Below, piece by piece: positions 24,913-33,737 of a stretch of DNA of 64,000 nt. The DNA comes from Sphingosinithalassobacter sp. CS137 (GTDB taxonomy: Bacteria > Pseudomonadota > Alphaproteobacteria > Sphingomonadales > Sphingomonadaceae). Position 1 is the stretch's first letter, and every line of letters starts with the position of its first letter. A program made the position numbers and the translations under genes. The notes beneath the pieces were generated by a model, which was not told the origin of the DNA, did no database searches, and saw nothing but the letters and a program-made list of their open reading frames with translations. The DNA lies in assembly GCF_014334115.1 (NCBI RefSeq), contig NZ_CP060494.1, positions 2,076,501 to 2,140,500 of the forward strand. Direction: 5' to 3'.

Positions 24913-24915
24913 TTT
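24891..24915 (+). repeat. Attachment site, copy 1 (tRNA-Leu 3' end)
   Basis: The 25-base stretch covering the T-arm, acceptor end, CCA and the next three bases recurs at 33966-33990 with a single C/T difference. Together they bracket a 9-kb segment that begins with an integrase gene, the classic arrangement of an element inserted at a tRNA 3' end. Confidence 0.88.
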
Positions 24916-24951
24916 ACCCCCTCCATAAAATCCCAAAACCATCGACAAAAC

Positions 24952-24971
24952 GGCAGAAATCTGCCATTTTT
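24952..24971 (+). terminator. Rho-independent terminator after tRNA-Leu
   Basis: GGCAGA (24952-24957) pairs with TCTGCC (24960-24965), followed by ATTTTT. It lies 39 bases past the tRNA end, inside island DNA, and can terminate the tRNA transcript. Confidence 0.55.
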
Positions 24972-25027
24972 CAACTGGTTTCGTCTGATGGCGTTCCAGT
25001 TGATTTCAGTCGATCCCGGCCAGATTC

Positions 25028-25047
25028 GGGCCACCGCCTGGGTCACC
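25028..25047 (+). repeat. Possible integrase arm-binding site, left
   Basis: GGGCCA-N5-TGGGTCACC, 113 bases inside the left att copy. The same 15 bases with identical spacing occur at 33893-33912, just inside the right att copy and in the same orientation. Likely recognised by the N-terminal arm-binding domain of the integrase (inference). Confidence 0.45.
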
Positions 25048-25141
25048 GTGGCCCGGTTTTTGGTGGTGGCCCGCGGGCCACCGAAAGGGGGATCAACGGG
25101 CGCCTTCGATTGCGGACCAATCGAATCGAAGGATGCGTACC

Positions 25142-26347
25142 ATGCCACTGAAAGACCTGGAGATTCGGGCTCTCAAGCCGCAGGATCGGATCTACAAGCG
25201 AACGGACGAGCGCGGCCTCTATATCGAGGTGCGTCCCAACGGCTCAAAACTCTGGCGATTTAAGTACAACTTCCTCGGCAAGGACAAGCGCATCGCTTTT
25301 GGCAGCTATCCCGAGGTAGGGTTGGCCGAGGCCCGGCGGAAGCGCGACGAGTTCCGGCAGAAAGTCCGGGAAGGGATCGACCCGGTTGCTGAGCGCAAGC
25401 ACGAGAAGCTGGTCGCAAAATACAATGCCGCCAACTCGTTCGGCGAGATCGCGAAGGAATATATCGACAAGATGGTCCGCGAGGGCCGTGCCGATACTAC
25501 CACGACGAAAGCGAATTGGCTGCTCGAACAGCTCGCTCCGATCGAAACGAGCGCGATTGCCGACCTGAAGCCGGTCGATGTACTCGGCGCGCTCAAGCGC
25601 ATCGAAGCAAAAGGTAAGCACGAGACGGCGCGCCGTTGCCGCTCCTTTGCCAGCCGGGTGTTTCGCTACGGGGTCGCGACCGGGCGCTGCGAAACCGACC
25701 CGACCTCGGTGCTGCGCGGAGCGCTGGTCACGCCGAAGACGAAGCATCATGCGGCGATTCTCGATCCGAAGGCAGTCGGCGAGCTACTCCGCGCGATCGA
25801 CGCTTACTCGGGCCACCTGATCACGCGAATCGCCATGCAGGTGTCCCCCCATGTGATGGCCCGACCCGGCGAGCTCAGGCAGGCGCTGTGGCCCGAGATC
25901 GATTTAGAGAATGCCGTGTGGAAGATCCCCGCCGAGCGGATGAAGATGCGCCGGCCGCATGCCGTGCCCTTGTCTCGGCAGGTGGTGGCCTATCTTACCC
26001 AGCTTCACGAGTTGACTGGCCCGGACGGCTTCGTGTTTCCGGCGTTTCACACCTCGCGCCGGCCGCTAAGCGAGAACACCGTCAACCAGGCCTTCCGCCG
26101 CATGGGCTATGCGGTGGGCGAAGTTACCGCGCACGGCTTAAGGACGACGGCATCCACTTTGCTCAACGAGAGTGGCAAATGGAGCCCCGACGCAATCGAG
26201 CGTTCGCTCGCGCATGCCGACGCCGATTCGGTCCGGGGCACGTACAACCGCGGCTTCTACTGGGAGGAGCGGGTCGCGATGCACCAGTGGTGGAGCGACT
26301 ACCTCGATCAGCTACGGGCGGCGGTGCCATTCTCAAAGACTGCCTAA
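25142..26347 (+). CDS. int: Tyrosine recombinase/integrase, P4 type (island 1)
   Basis: 401 residues from the ATG at 25142, chosen because GAAGGA lies 8 bases before it. The N-terminus is the DUF4102 arm-binding domain (DERGLYIEVRPNGSKLWRF). The catalytic domain carries the first Arg in ARPGELRQ, HGLRTTAST, the second His in LAHADAD and the nucleophile Tyr in GTYNRGF. It would integrate and excise the 24.9-34.0 kb island at tRNA-Leu. It is homologous over its full length to the second integrase at 34153, so the two elements use related enzymes for the same site. Confidence 0.93.
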   Translation: MPLKDLEIRALKPQDRIYKRTDERGLYIEVRPNGSKLWRFKYNFLGKDKRIAFGSYPEVGLAEARRKRDEFRQKVREGIDPVAERKHEKLVAKYNAANSFGEIAKEYIDKMVREGRADTTTTKANWLLEQLAPIETSAIADLKPVDVLGALKRIEAKGKHETARRCRSFASRVFRYGVATGRCETDPTSVLRGALVTPKTKHHAAILDPKAVGELLRAIDAYSGHLITRIAMQVSPHVMARPGELRQALWPEIDLENAVWKIPAERMKMRRPHAVPLSRQVVAYLTQLHELTGPDGFVFPAFHTSRRPLSENTVNQAFRRMGYAVGEVTAHGLRTTASTLLNESGKWSPDAIERSLAHADADSVRGTYNRGFYWEERVAMHQWWSDYLDQLRAAVPFSKTA

Positions 26348-26366
26348 CGGATTGGCGAGTCGGTCG

Positions 26367-29300
26367 TCATTGCGAGCCCCATAGCCCTTCGGCGAGCTGG
26401 TGCAGTGAGCCGCTGTCGAGCCCCTCGACGGGTCCGTCCTTGGTAACCACCAGGCGACCGTCGGGATTCTCAGTCGACCACACCGTTATTCCCTCCGCGG
26501 CGTACCCCTCCAGCTTGCGCTCCCAGCGTCGGCGGTAGGAGGGACGCTCAAGCATACCGCAGTGCTCCCAATACCAAATGTCCGCACCCACCTCGATTGT
26601 GAAGTCGGGCCAACGCTCGATTCCGCCGAGCAGGCGCGGCTTCTCGAACGTGTATCGGAGCAATCCCCGCTGCTCGAGTTCGTGGAGAATGTCGGCTATG
26701 ACGATCTCAGACTTTGAGCTGACAAGGTCGCCTCGCCGCGTCGCGTGGATCAGCTTGTCTTCCAGGAAGGTCCGCCTCGCATGGGCGGGCTCGCCTGGGG
26801 GAGGCTCGATTGCCACGGGTCGGGGCGAAGCGAAGAGATTGGTGACGCGCCGGGCTGTCTCCGAATGATATTCCGAGCGGAAGCGCAGGAAACCGCCGAA
26901 TGGGCCCTGATGGAGGATCCAGATGCGGTCCTTCTGCCGCGTGAGGGCAGTGTAAAGTAGCTCGCGGGTGAGTAGCCTGCTGTGCCGCGGCAGGACGAGC
27001 AGTGTGGTCCCGAACTCGGACCCTTGGGCCTTGTGGACCGTGACCGCGTAGCCGAGTTCGAGCAGCGGAGAGGCGTGGTCGGAGAAGTCGCGTCGAGAGA
27101 AGCTGTAGGTGTCGCCGAGCTGGGTGGCGAACTCGATTTGGGTGAAACGTGGGTACTTGTATCCGGCCTGCCCGACGACGACGCCGACCTCGCCGTTAGC
27201 GAGATAGCCGTCGTGGGCTTCGCCCTCCGCCCAATCCCACCGCTTGCGACCATGATTGCGTAGGCAGATGACCTTGTCGCCATAGGTGATCTCGTCCGAA
27301 CCTCTCGGTTCGATCATTTTGAATTGGCGTTCCCGGTCCCTCACCGAGTCCAGCCGCCTCGAGCGGGCCACTCGCTTCACATGGCGGTTCAGATCGGCCG
27401 AGCCGCCCGGCAGATCGCGGTGGGGCGTGAGGATTTGCCACCGCTCAGCGGCGGCGCCGGCTCCAACATTAAAGTATGGGAACTCGTCCTCCGTCCCGCC
27501 CAGCGAGATCTCCACGGCGCGTTCGAGGTCGCCGGCAGTACAATCCAACTCCGTTTCCAGCGCTTCCGCAACGCACTGACGCAGCCGGTCAGACGTATCC
27601 CACTCGAGGAGGCGCAGCCGGTCGCCCGACGGAAGGCCCGCGATCTCGTCCTCACCGGGCCCGTCCGCCGCGCCCGCGAAGAGGGCGGCGAGTTGCACGT
27701 CTTCGAGTGCGTCGGCCGCCACCGATCCATCGACTCCAGTTTGGCGGCGACTGATGCGCAGTCTAGCCACGCCTACGCCTCCCGCGGTTTCCTCAAGGTG
27801 CGCGATGAGGTCGACGAACGGGCGGCCGGCGCCGATCGGCGGCAGCTGCTTTGGATCGCCGACGAGAATCAGGCGGGCCGTCGTCGGCAAAGCGCTGACG
27901 AGCGCCGCAAATTGGTCCTCGGTGAGCATTGAGGCCTCATCGACAATGCACGTCGAGATGCGCGCCGTCGGTCCGGTCCGGGGAAAGCAATGAACGCCGG
28001 TGTCAGGATCCCACCGCTGTTGCTCGAGGAGGAACTGGGCGAGGGTCCTGGCTGCGTTGGGCATGCCGGTCTGGACGCCGAGGCGGACGCGAGCCTTCCC
28101 CGTCGGTGCCAGAAGCGCGACATCATTGCCGACTATGGAGCGTCTGCCGAGGAGGACCTTGAGCAGCGTCGTCTTCCCCGAACCGGCGGGGCCGAGCAGA
28201 ACTGCGACGCGCGATGATGCAAGCGTCGCCAGCGCCTCGGCCTTTTCCTGGCGCGCGGCGTGTTCGAGCTCATCGCTCCGTGCCGCTTTCCGTCGCTCCT
28301 CGGTTAGGCCGCCGTCGAGCGCCGCGTCGAGGAGCTCGCGCCAGCCGGCATCGGTCGTGTCCAATCCGCCCGAAAGCCGCGCCTTGATCGCGCGGCCGAT
28401 GACAAGGCGCGTCTCGACGTATCGTTCGAGCTGGGCATACCACTCACCGTCAAGCTCGGAGACGTCCACCTCCGGGTTGAACTCGTCAGCGAGGAGCTCG
28501 AGCGTGAGCTCGTCGATCGGCGCCGTGGGAGAGAGCGGGAGCTCCGCTACGCGTTCGGCCAGGACCTTCGCCGGCACCAGCGTGCTGCCCGCCGCAGCGG
28601 CGCCCTCGAGCGCTGCGATCGAAGCCGCCAGGAGCCTGTGCCAGTCGTCGGGTTCGAGCGGATTCACTTCGCACTCGTCGGGCAACGGCCACGCCTCACG
28701 GATGGGGCCGCCCGCCTGTATGCCCCGGTCGACCGTTCCGAGGCCGATCGGCGCCAGCGTGAAACGCGAACGCTGGAAGAGCTCATACGGATTGCGCACA
28801 TAGTCTTCCGTCCGCTCCGCGTCCCACGCTTCGAACGCCTGGTCCCGGCTCAGCTCGAAGCGCGACAGCGTCTGCATGAGCCGATAGCGGGAGGGTTCTT
28901 TCATGCGAATGTGCTCGCAGCGCTTGCGCTGCATTCCGGTCAGCGCCGGAGCGCCGGCGGGCGGCGGGCGCACGCCGGCGAAAATCTCCTCGACGACTGG
29001 CCAGGGGTTCGCGCCTTCGTCGAGAAACGGTGCCAGCGCATGCGCGAACAACGTCCCGTTGAAGGCGTTGGGCTGCACGCAGCTGAGCGCGCTGCCCAAC
29101 CCGGGCGCGGGGCCCCGCAGCGTCCAGAGCTCGCTGATACGGGCGTCGATCCAGTCGATCGCCTCCGCCCAGCGCCCCGGGATGATAGTCTCGATGCGCT
29201 CGAGAGCGTTGCGCACGGACTGAAGTGCCGCGATGGCGCTTCCGTGTTCCACGTGCTCGCTGCCGTAGAGGAACTGCTCGCGCAATTCCTCGGGCGCCAG

Positions 29301-30113
29301 AGCCAGATACTGGGCCGGCTCGATCTCTGAATTGCTCTCGGCGAGGGAGAGTATCTCCTGATATGGCAGGACAACGCCACCCGAAAACCCGTGCTCGCCG
29401 CGCCGCAGCGAGTGCTGGAAGGGACGCTCCCAGATCATCGACCGGACGCGCCCGCCCGCAGCGCCGCCGGCATAGGGATATTCGTCCACCTTGCCGACAT
29501 GCTCGACCCGGGCCACCGCCACGATGGGACTTCCGAGCCCGTCGGCCAAGGGTGTTCGGCGCGCATAGAAAAAGACGAGCGACGTCTCGGGCTCGAGCGG
29601 GTCGGCGAACGCCTCCAGCATAGTTCGCTGGTTCTCAACCTCCTGGATCCATGCCGTCTTCGACATGAAGCCAGGGAAGTCCGGTGATTGCGGCTCGCGG
29701 TCCAGGTCGAGGTCCAGGCCGAGGTCCTTGGCCAGTTGCTCCGCCGGCTCGCGGAGCATCCAGCGGTAGGGCACGACGACGCCTCCCCACGCCGGCAGCT
29801 GCACGGTCGTCGGCCGGATGTGCCGGTGGAGGTCGCTCCAGCTCGAATAGGGCATCTGGATCGAGAGCGGCTGGGCGCGGCCCGACAGGAACGCTGATCG
29901 CTCCCGCACGCACGGCGGCAGGCGGCTTGGCTCGAGGTTCTCGAACGCCTCGCCTGCATGGCATTGCTCGAACTCGTCGTTTTTTCCCTCTGCGATCAGG
30001 CTGACGGCAAGGCATGCCGTGTTCGCTTTGGGGTTGCGGCAGATTGTGCCATCCCACCCACCGTCGTGCCATGGAACCCGCACCGAGAGGTGGCGTGCGT
30101 TTGCGCCCTTCAA
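26367..30113 (-). CDS. RecD-like SF1 helicase with C-terminal nuclease-like domain
   Basis: 1248 residues. The start is a TTG with a strong AGGGGGA ribosome site. Residues 1 to about 600 form an unrecognised region, including a block with FFYARRTPL and WERPFQHSLR. The helicase core follows: Walker A GPAGSGKTT (Lys647), DEAS box (Asp725-Glu726), VGDPKQLPPIG, and VTVHKAQGSEFG near 1028 with YTALTRQKDR. The last 130 residues look like a PD-(D/E)XK-type nuclease: Glu1136 (SKSE), Asp1170 (PDF), Glu1183 (WEHCG) and a later W-x2-K. Such a helicase-nuclease fusion next to an integrase fits a DNA-targeting defence protein. It is not RecD of RecBCD, because no RecB or RecC is present. It lies downstream of the AlpA gene. 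Confidence 0.8.
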   Translation of the reverse strand: MKGANARHLSVRVPWHDGGWDGTICRNPKANTACLAVSLIAEGKNDEFEQCHAGEAFENLEPSRLPPCVRERSAFLSGRAQPLSIQMPYSSWSDLHRHIRPTTVQLPAWGGVVVPYRWMLREPAEQLAKDLGLDLDLDREPQSPDFPGFMSKTAWIQEVENQRTMLEAFADPLEPETSLVFFYARRTPLADGLGSPIVAVARVEHVGKVDEYPYAGGAAGGRVRSMIWERPFQHSLRRGEHGFSGGVVLPYQEILSLAESNSEIEPAQYLALAPEELREQFLYGSEHVEHGSAIAALQSVRNALERIETIIPGRWAEAIDWIDARISELWTLRGPAPGLGSALSCVQPNAFNGTLFAHALAPFLDEGANPWPVVEEIFAGVRPPPAGAPALTGMQRKRCEHIRMKEPSRYRLMQTLSRFELSRDQAFEAWDAERTEDYVRNPYELFQRSRFTLAPIGLGTVDRGIQAGGPIREAWPLPDECEVNPLEPDDWHRLLAASIAALEGAAAAGSTLVPAKVLAERVAELPLSPTAPIDELTLELLADEFNPEVDVSELDGEWYAQLERYVETRLVIGRAIKARLSGGLDTTDAGWRELLDAALDGGLTEERRKAARSDELEHAARQEKAEALATLASSRVAVLLGPAGSGKTTLLKVLLGRRSIVGNDVALLAPTGKARVRLGVQTGMPNAARTLAQFLLEQQRWDPDTGVHCFPRTGPTARISTCIVDEASMLTEDQFAALVSALPTTARLILVGDPKQLPPIGAGRPFVDLIAHLEETAGGVGVARLRISRRQTGVDGSVAADALEDVQLAALFAGAADGPGEDEIAGLPSGDRLRLLEWDTSDRLRQCVAEALETELDCTAGDLERAVEISLGGTEDEFPYFNVGAGAAAERWQILTPHRDLPGGSADLNRHVKRVARSRRLDSVRDRERQFKMIEPRGSDEITYGDKVICLRNHGRKRWDWAEGEAHDGYLANGEVGVVVGQAGYKYPRFTQIEFATQLGDTYSFSRRDFSDHASPLLELGYAVTVHKAQGSEFGTTLLVLPRHSRLLTRELLYTALTRQKDRIWILHQGPFGGFLRFRSEYHSETARRVTNLFASPRPVAIEPPPGEPAHARRTFLEDKLIHATRRGDLVSSKSEIVIADILHELEQRGLLRYTFEKPRLLGGIERWPDFTIEVGADIWYWEHCGMLERPSYRRRWERKLEGYAAEGITVWSTENPDGRLVVTKDGPVEGLDSGSLHQLAEGLWGSQ

Positions 30114-30384
30114 GTCGTCCCCCTGTATTCTCTCCGAAACGGCATATCCTGCTCGACCGAAGCGACACCTGTCCAGATTACATCAAGTCGCGGAGCAGCA
30201 TCCAAGTCGAATGTGGATGCAACGATGGTCCAGATGGCTGGGTCTTGGCCTCTTTCCGCTTAAAAGCTGCTTGACCGCGACGGTCGCGAGCCGGCCGTTA
30301 ATAGCGGCTATCAGGCGCGATTCGGACAGCAATTGTGAAAGGCGATGCGGCTCAGTGCGAGAGTGCGGTCGTCATCTCGTCGCA

Positions 30385-30591
30385 CTATCTATCTGCGTCG
30401 GCAGCATATCCCTTCGGGCTGCGCATCCAGGCTTCGACGGCGGACTGGCGCCAGCCGATGCAGCGATCGCTGATCTGGATACTGCTCGGAAAGCTGCCCT
30501 CCTGCATCTTGCGATACATGGTCGAGCGGCTGAGGCCGGTACGATCGAGCACGGCCTTGAGGCGAAGGATGCGGTCGGGGGTGTCGGACAT
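30385..30591 (-). CDS. AlpA-family regulator
   Basis: 68 residues with the MerR-like helix-turn-helix of AlpA/excisionase proteins: RLKAVLDRTGLSRSTMYRKMQEG, then FPSSIQI and GWRQSAVEAWM. Such proteins switch on integrase or excision genes in islands and P4-like elements. It lies 18 bases after the DUF2274 gene, on the same strand as the helicase 271 bases downstream. The gap 30114-30384 shows no other gene. Confidence 0.85.
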   Translation of the reverse strand: MSDTPDRILRLKAVLDRTGLSRSTMYRKMQEGSFPSSIQISDRCIGWRQSAVEAWMRSPKGYAADADR

Positions 30592-30609
30592 CGGATGATC
30601 CTTTCCGGC

Positions 30610-30825
30610 TCAGGACTTGGGGCGCGAGCGCGCGAAGACCTGGTCGCTGTCGAGGAAGCTCTGGAGCATGTGGGGGACGAGGTCGGCGACGCTCGCCGTC
30701 TCGCCATAGGTCTCGCGATAGGCTTCGGCATAGGCGGCCAGCGACTGGTGCAGGTCGGGAAGGACCATGATCGCAATCTTGACCGGGGTACGGTCGGGGA
30801 TGCGCGCGAGGCGAAGGTCGGGCAT
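30610..30825 (-). CDS. DUF2274 family protein
   Basis: 71 residues (MPDLRLARIPDRTPVKIAI, then LHQSLAAYAEAYRETYGE) matching the small DUF2274 family that is normally encoded directly after trbI in IncP-type conjugation clusters. A ribosome site AAAGGAG and a 12-base gap follow the stop of a trbI remnant, as in intact clusters. Its function is unknown; here it survives without the rest of the transfer genes. Confidence 0.75.
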   Translation of the reverse strand: MPDLRLARIPDRTPVKIAIMVLPDLHQSLAAYAEAYRETYGETASVADLVPHMLQSFLDSDQVFARSRPKS

Positions 30826-30837
30826 CGGGAACTCCTT

Positions 30838-30909
30838 TCAATGCCAGGGACGAAGGATGAGGTCGCGGTGGACGACGAGCCGGACGGGCGCGCCGGGGGC
30901 CTCCAAAAT
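30838..30909 (-). pseudogene. trbI: trbI 3' remnant
   Basis: The frame upstream of DUF2274 ends in LEAPGAPVRLVVHRDLI and LRPWH before TGA, the typical C-terminus of the conjugation protein TrbI (VirB10-like). The homology stops near 30905-30910, where an unrelated gene on the opposite strand begins. Only about 24 codons remain, so it is a deletion scar of a former mating-pair gene cluster. Confidence 0.7.
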
Positions 30910-30910
30910 C

Positions 30911-31339
30911 ATGATCGCGCTTTCCTTCTGGGCCCTGACGCTCCTGTGCTGCGGCTTCGCCGCAGTCGGGGGCGGGCGAGACGGGCGGCGGGTTGCTATG
31001 ATCTACGTCCTCGGCTGCCTGGCCACGGCCGGCGCCTGGTTCGTCCAAAGCGACTGGTCGCATACCCATTATGCGACTTTCCTGGTCGATGCCGTCCTGC
31101 TCGTCGCCTTTTGGTGGATCGCAATGCGATCGGATCGGTGGTTCCCTACATGGGTCACCGGCTTCCACTTGGTCACCGTCGTGTCGCATGTCGCAAGCTT
31201 CGTGGTGCCTGGCTACGCCTTCAAGCTCTACTTCTTCCTGCAAGGCTTCTGGTCGGTGCCGATGCTGATCGTGCTGATCGCGGGCGTGGCGCTCGACCGG
31301 CGCGGGGGCGTCGCTGATGCGCCCCGCACCGGAGGGTAG
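30911..31339 (+). CDS. Small polytopic membrane protein
   Basis: 142 residues with about four hydrophobic segments (ALSFWALTLLCCGFAAV; MIYVLGCLATAGAWF; FLVDAVLLVAFWWIA; and a region around LYFFLQGFWSVPMLIVLIAG). No ribosome site is evident and no family is recognised. Its start lies at the junction where trbI is cut. Its end overlaps the next gene by 23 bases, so the two are probably translated together. Confidence 0.6.
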   Translation: MIALSFWALTLLCCGFAAVGGGRDGRRVAMIYVLGCLATAGAWFVQSDWSHTHYATFLVDAVLLVAFWWIAMRSDRWFPTWVTGFHLVTVVSHVASFVVPGYAFKLYFFLQGFWSVPMLIVLIAGVALDRRGGVADAPRTGG

Positions 31340-31895
31340 CCCGGAGCATCCTTCGCATGCGGATGCGTTTGCCGCCCCGATTGAGCATCGATCCGGGATC
31401 GACAGCGCATATCCTGCACATGAGCTGACGGCGCTATCCAGCAAGGCCCGTGCCATCGCTGGGGCGCTCGATGGCATTGTGGCACGGCAAGCTCCCGTCG
31501 CCGGATGCCCGCCCACCCGAGCCAATCCACGGATTGCCGGCTCTGCCGCGCTGGCGATGGTCGCCAAACAATACCTTCGCCATCGGCGCATGCGGGACGC
31601 GCTGTTCCCGACGGGTCTGTTCGCCGATCCAGCCTGGGATCTGCTGCTCGACCTCTACGTGGCCGGCGTGGAGCGGCGGCGGATCAGCATATCTAGCGCC
31701 TGCATCGCCGCAGCGGTTCCGTCGACCACCGCGTTGCGCTGGATCGCAGTGCTCGAAAGCAAGGGCCTGATCTTGCGCATCGCCGACTCGAAGGATCGCA
31801 GGCGCGCCTATCTCACACTTGGGGCCCAGGCCTCCCGCTCGATCGAGGCCTGGCTGCAGGACATGAGCGGCATCGGCAGCACGGGTGCTGACTGA
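31317..31895 (+). CDS. Winged-helix DNA-binding protein, MarR-like
   Basis: 192 residues. The C-terminal half has a MarR-type winged helix: WDLLLDLYVAGVERRRIS, a recognition-helix region (SSACIAAAVPSTTALRWIAVLESKG) and the wing LRIADSKDRRRAYLTLG. The N-terminal 80 residues are of low complexity and unassigned. It overlaps the membrane protein gene and probably regulates it or island genes; the ligand is unknown. Confidence 0.7.
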   Translation: MRPAPEGSPEHPSHADAFAAPIEHRSGIDSAYPAHELTALSSKARAIAGALDGIVARQAPVAGCPPTRANPRIAGSAALAMVAKQYLRHRRMRDALFPTGLFADPAWDLLLDLYVAGVERRRISISSACIAAAVPSTTALRWIAVLESKGLILRIADSKDRRRAYLTLGAQASRSIEAWLQDMSGIGSTGAD

Positions 31896-32039
31896 CGTCC
31901 ACTTCCAGTGAATGGGGCAGGGCGGTACGAGTGCGACGAGAGGAAGACCTGCTCCCCTGCCATGGCGCAGCTTAGCCATCATACCTTTCGAACGAGCGAG
32001 TGATCGTTAGATATGCGGGCTGGCGTATAGTGGTCGATT

Positions 32040-32082
32040 ATACGGATTAGCGCATATCGCAGATATATGCGCTAATCCGCAT
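32040..32082. promoter_or_regulatory. Long palindromic operator upstream of hipBA
   Basis: Two 18-base arms (32040-32057 and 32065-32082) match in 17 of 18 positions around a 7-base spacer. The site lies 48 bases before hipB. HipB-type antitoxins repress their own operon by binding such palindromes, so this is the probable autoregulatory site. Confidence 0.7.
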
Positions 32083-32130
32083 ATTGAAGAATTATCCACG
32101 GTGGCGTATAGCGGCCATTGGAGACGACCG

Positions 32131-32382
32131 ATGGCCCCAATTGCGCGTACCCCCAAGCAGCTCGGCGAAGCGTTGCGACGCTACCGCACACAGGCGAAGC
32201 TCAACCAATCCCAAGTCGCGGCGAAAGCAGGTCTGCGTCAGGCAACGATCTCGCAAATCGAAAGTGGGCACGGTGCGGCAAAGATCGAGACGATCTGTGC
32301 CATCCTGGCGGCGCTAGATCTCGAGCTCGCGATCACCCCCCGTTCGAAGAGCAGCTCGGAGGATATCGAGGACATCTTCTGA
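32131..32382 (+). CDS. hipB: HipB-type antitoxin, Xre family
   Basis: 83 residues from the ATG at 32131, preceded by GGAGA; the earlier GTG at 32101 lacks a site. A Cro/C1 helix-turn-helix covers about residues 8-65 (LGEALRRYRTQAKLNQSQVAAKAG, then QATISQIESG). Its stop overlaps the hipA start in TGATG, typical of a toxin-antitoxin pair. It should bind HipA and the palindrome upstream. Confidence 0.88.
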   Translation: MAPIARTPKQLGEALRRYRTQAKLNQSQVAAKAGLRQATISQIESGHGAAKIETICAILAALDLELAITPRSKSSSEDIEDIF

Positions 32383-33737
32383 TGCCCCGCAAAGCCGCTC
32401 GCGCCCCTCTTAACGTCTTCCTGAACAACCGCCATGTCGGCCGACTGACGCGGCAGTCGAGCGGGGCGATCGACTTCGCCTATGATCCAAGCTGGCTCGG
32501 ATGGGAGAACGCCATCCCAGTGTCGCTCTCGCTGCCGTTGCGCGAGAACCGCTATCTCGGTGACCGGGTCACGGCGGTATTCGAGAACCTCCTGCCCGAC
32601 TCAAAACCGATCCGCACCCGCGTCGCGGAACGCCTGGGGGCTCAGGGTACCGATGCCTTCAGCCTGCTCAGCGAAATCGGCCGCGACTGTGTCGGCGCTC
32701 TGCAGTTCATGGCTGTCGACGAGCTTCCGCCACCAACCACCGCGGTCGATGGGATCGAGATCGGCGAGGACGAGATCGCCGGCATCGTGGCGAACCTCGC
32801 GCGCGCGCCCCTAGGCCTCGACAGGGAAGACGACTTCCGCATCTCCGTCGCCGGAGCGCAGGAAAAGACGGCGCTGCTGCGCCACGAGGGAAAATGGCTG
32901 AAGCCGACCGGCACGACGCCGACCACGCACATCCTCAAGCCCCAGATCGGCGAACTGCCGAACGGCATCGACCTGTCAAACAGCGTCGAGAACGAATTCT
33001 ACTGTCTCAAGCTGATGGAAGTGTTCGGGCTGGCAGCGAACGAAGCGGAGATCGCCACCTTCGGAGCAACCAAGGTTCTCGTCGTCACGCGCTTCGACCG
33101 GCGCTGGACCCGTGACGGGAGACTCCTCCGGCTCCCGCAGGAGGATTGCTGTCAGGCGCTTTCGGTCGCACCGGCTGGCAAATATGAAAGCGAAGGCGGC
33201 CCCGGCATCGCGGCGATCGCCAATCTGCTCGCCGGAAGCGACGATCCGTCGGGCGACCGGCTCGCCTTCTTCAAGGCGCAGCTGCTGTTCTGGCTGATCG
33301 GCGCGACGGATGGCCATGCGAAGAACTTCAGCATCTTCCTGGCGCCGGGCGGCCGCTTTCGCATGACGCCTTTCTATGATGTCCTTACCGCGCAGCCGAG
33401 CCTCGATGCGCACCAGATCCGCCGGAACCAGTTCAAGCTGGCGATGGCGGTCGGCAATTCACGGAAATATCGAATCTTCGATATTCATGGACGGCATTTC
33501 GCGGAGACGGGCCGCGCCGCAGGACTGTCGACGCAGCTCATCGGCCAAGCGATCGACGATATCCGGCAAGGATTCGATCGGGCATTCTCGGCCGTCGAAG
33601 CCGTGTTGCCAGCGCATTTCCCGGAAGCCATTCACGCGACGGTCCTGTCGGGCGCTCGTGATCGCCTGGCCCGCCTCGCAACCGCCGACGGGGAATTGGG
33701 ACGAGGCGGCTCCTCGGAACCAGCCCGGCAGGGTTGA
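32382..33737 (+). CDS. hipA: HipA-type serine/threonine kinase toxin
   Basis: 451 residues, normal HipA length. Kinase residues align with E. coli HipA: autophosphorylated serine equivalent Ser155 (ISVAGAQEK), ATP lysine Lys186 (HILKPQ), catalytic Asp310 and Asn315 (TDGHAKNFS) and metal Asp333 (FYDVL). HipA phosphorylates glutamyl-tRNA synthetase, halts translation and induces persistence; other HipA relatives use other synthetases. All key residues are intact, so it should be active. It is the last gene of island 1. Confidence 0.9.
   Translation: MPRKAARAPLNVFLNNRHVGRLTRQSSGAIDFAYDPSWLGWENAIPVSLSLPLRENRYLGDRVTAVFENLLPDSKPIRTRVAERLGAQGTDAFSLLSEIGRDCVGALQFMAVDELPPPTTAVDGIEIGEDEIAGIVANLARAPLGLDREDDFRISVAGAQEKTALLRHEGKWLKPTGTTPTTHILKPQIGELPNGIDLSNSVENEFYCLKLMEVFGLAANEAEIATFGATKVLVVTRFDRRWTRDGRLLRLPQEDCCQALSVAPAGKYESEGGPGIAAIANLLAGSDDPSGDRLAFFKAQLLFWLIGATDGHAKNFSIFLAPGGRFRMTPFYDVLTAQPSLDAHQIRRNQFKLAMAVGNSRKYRIFDIHGRHFAETGRAAGLSTQLIGQAIDDIRQGFDRAFSAVEAVLPAHFPEAIHATVLSGARDRLARLATADGELGRGGSSEPARQG

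Noticed and set aside
31434..31982. Minus-strand frame of 182 codons opposite the winged-helix gene
   Set aside because: No motifs, while the plus-strand frame shows a MarR-type winged helix.
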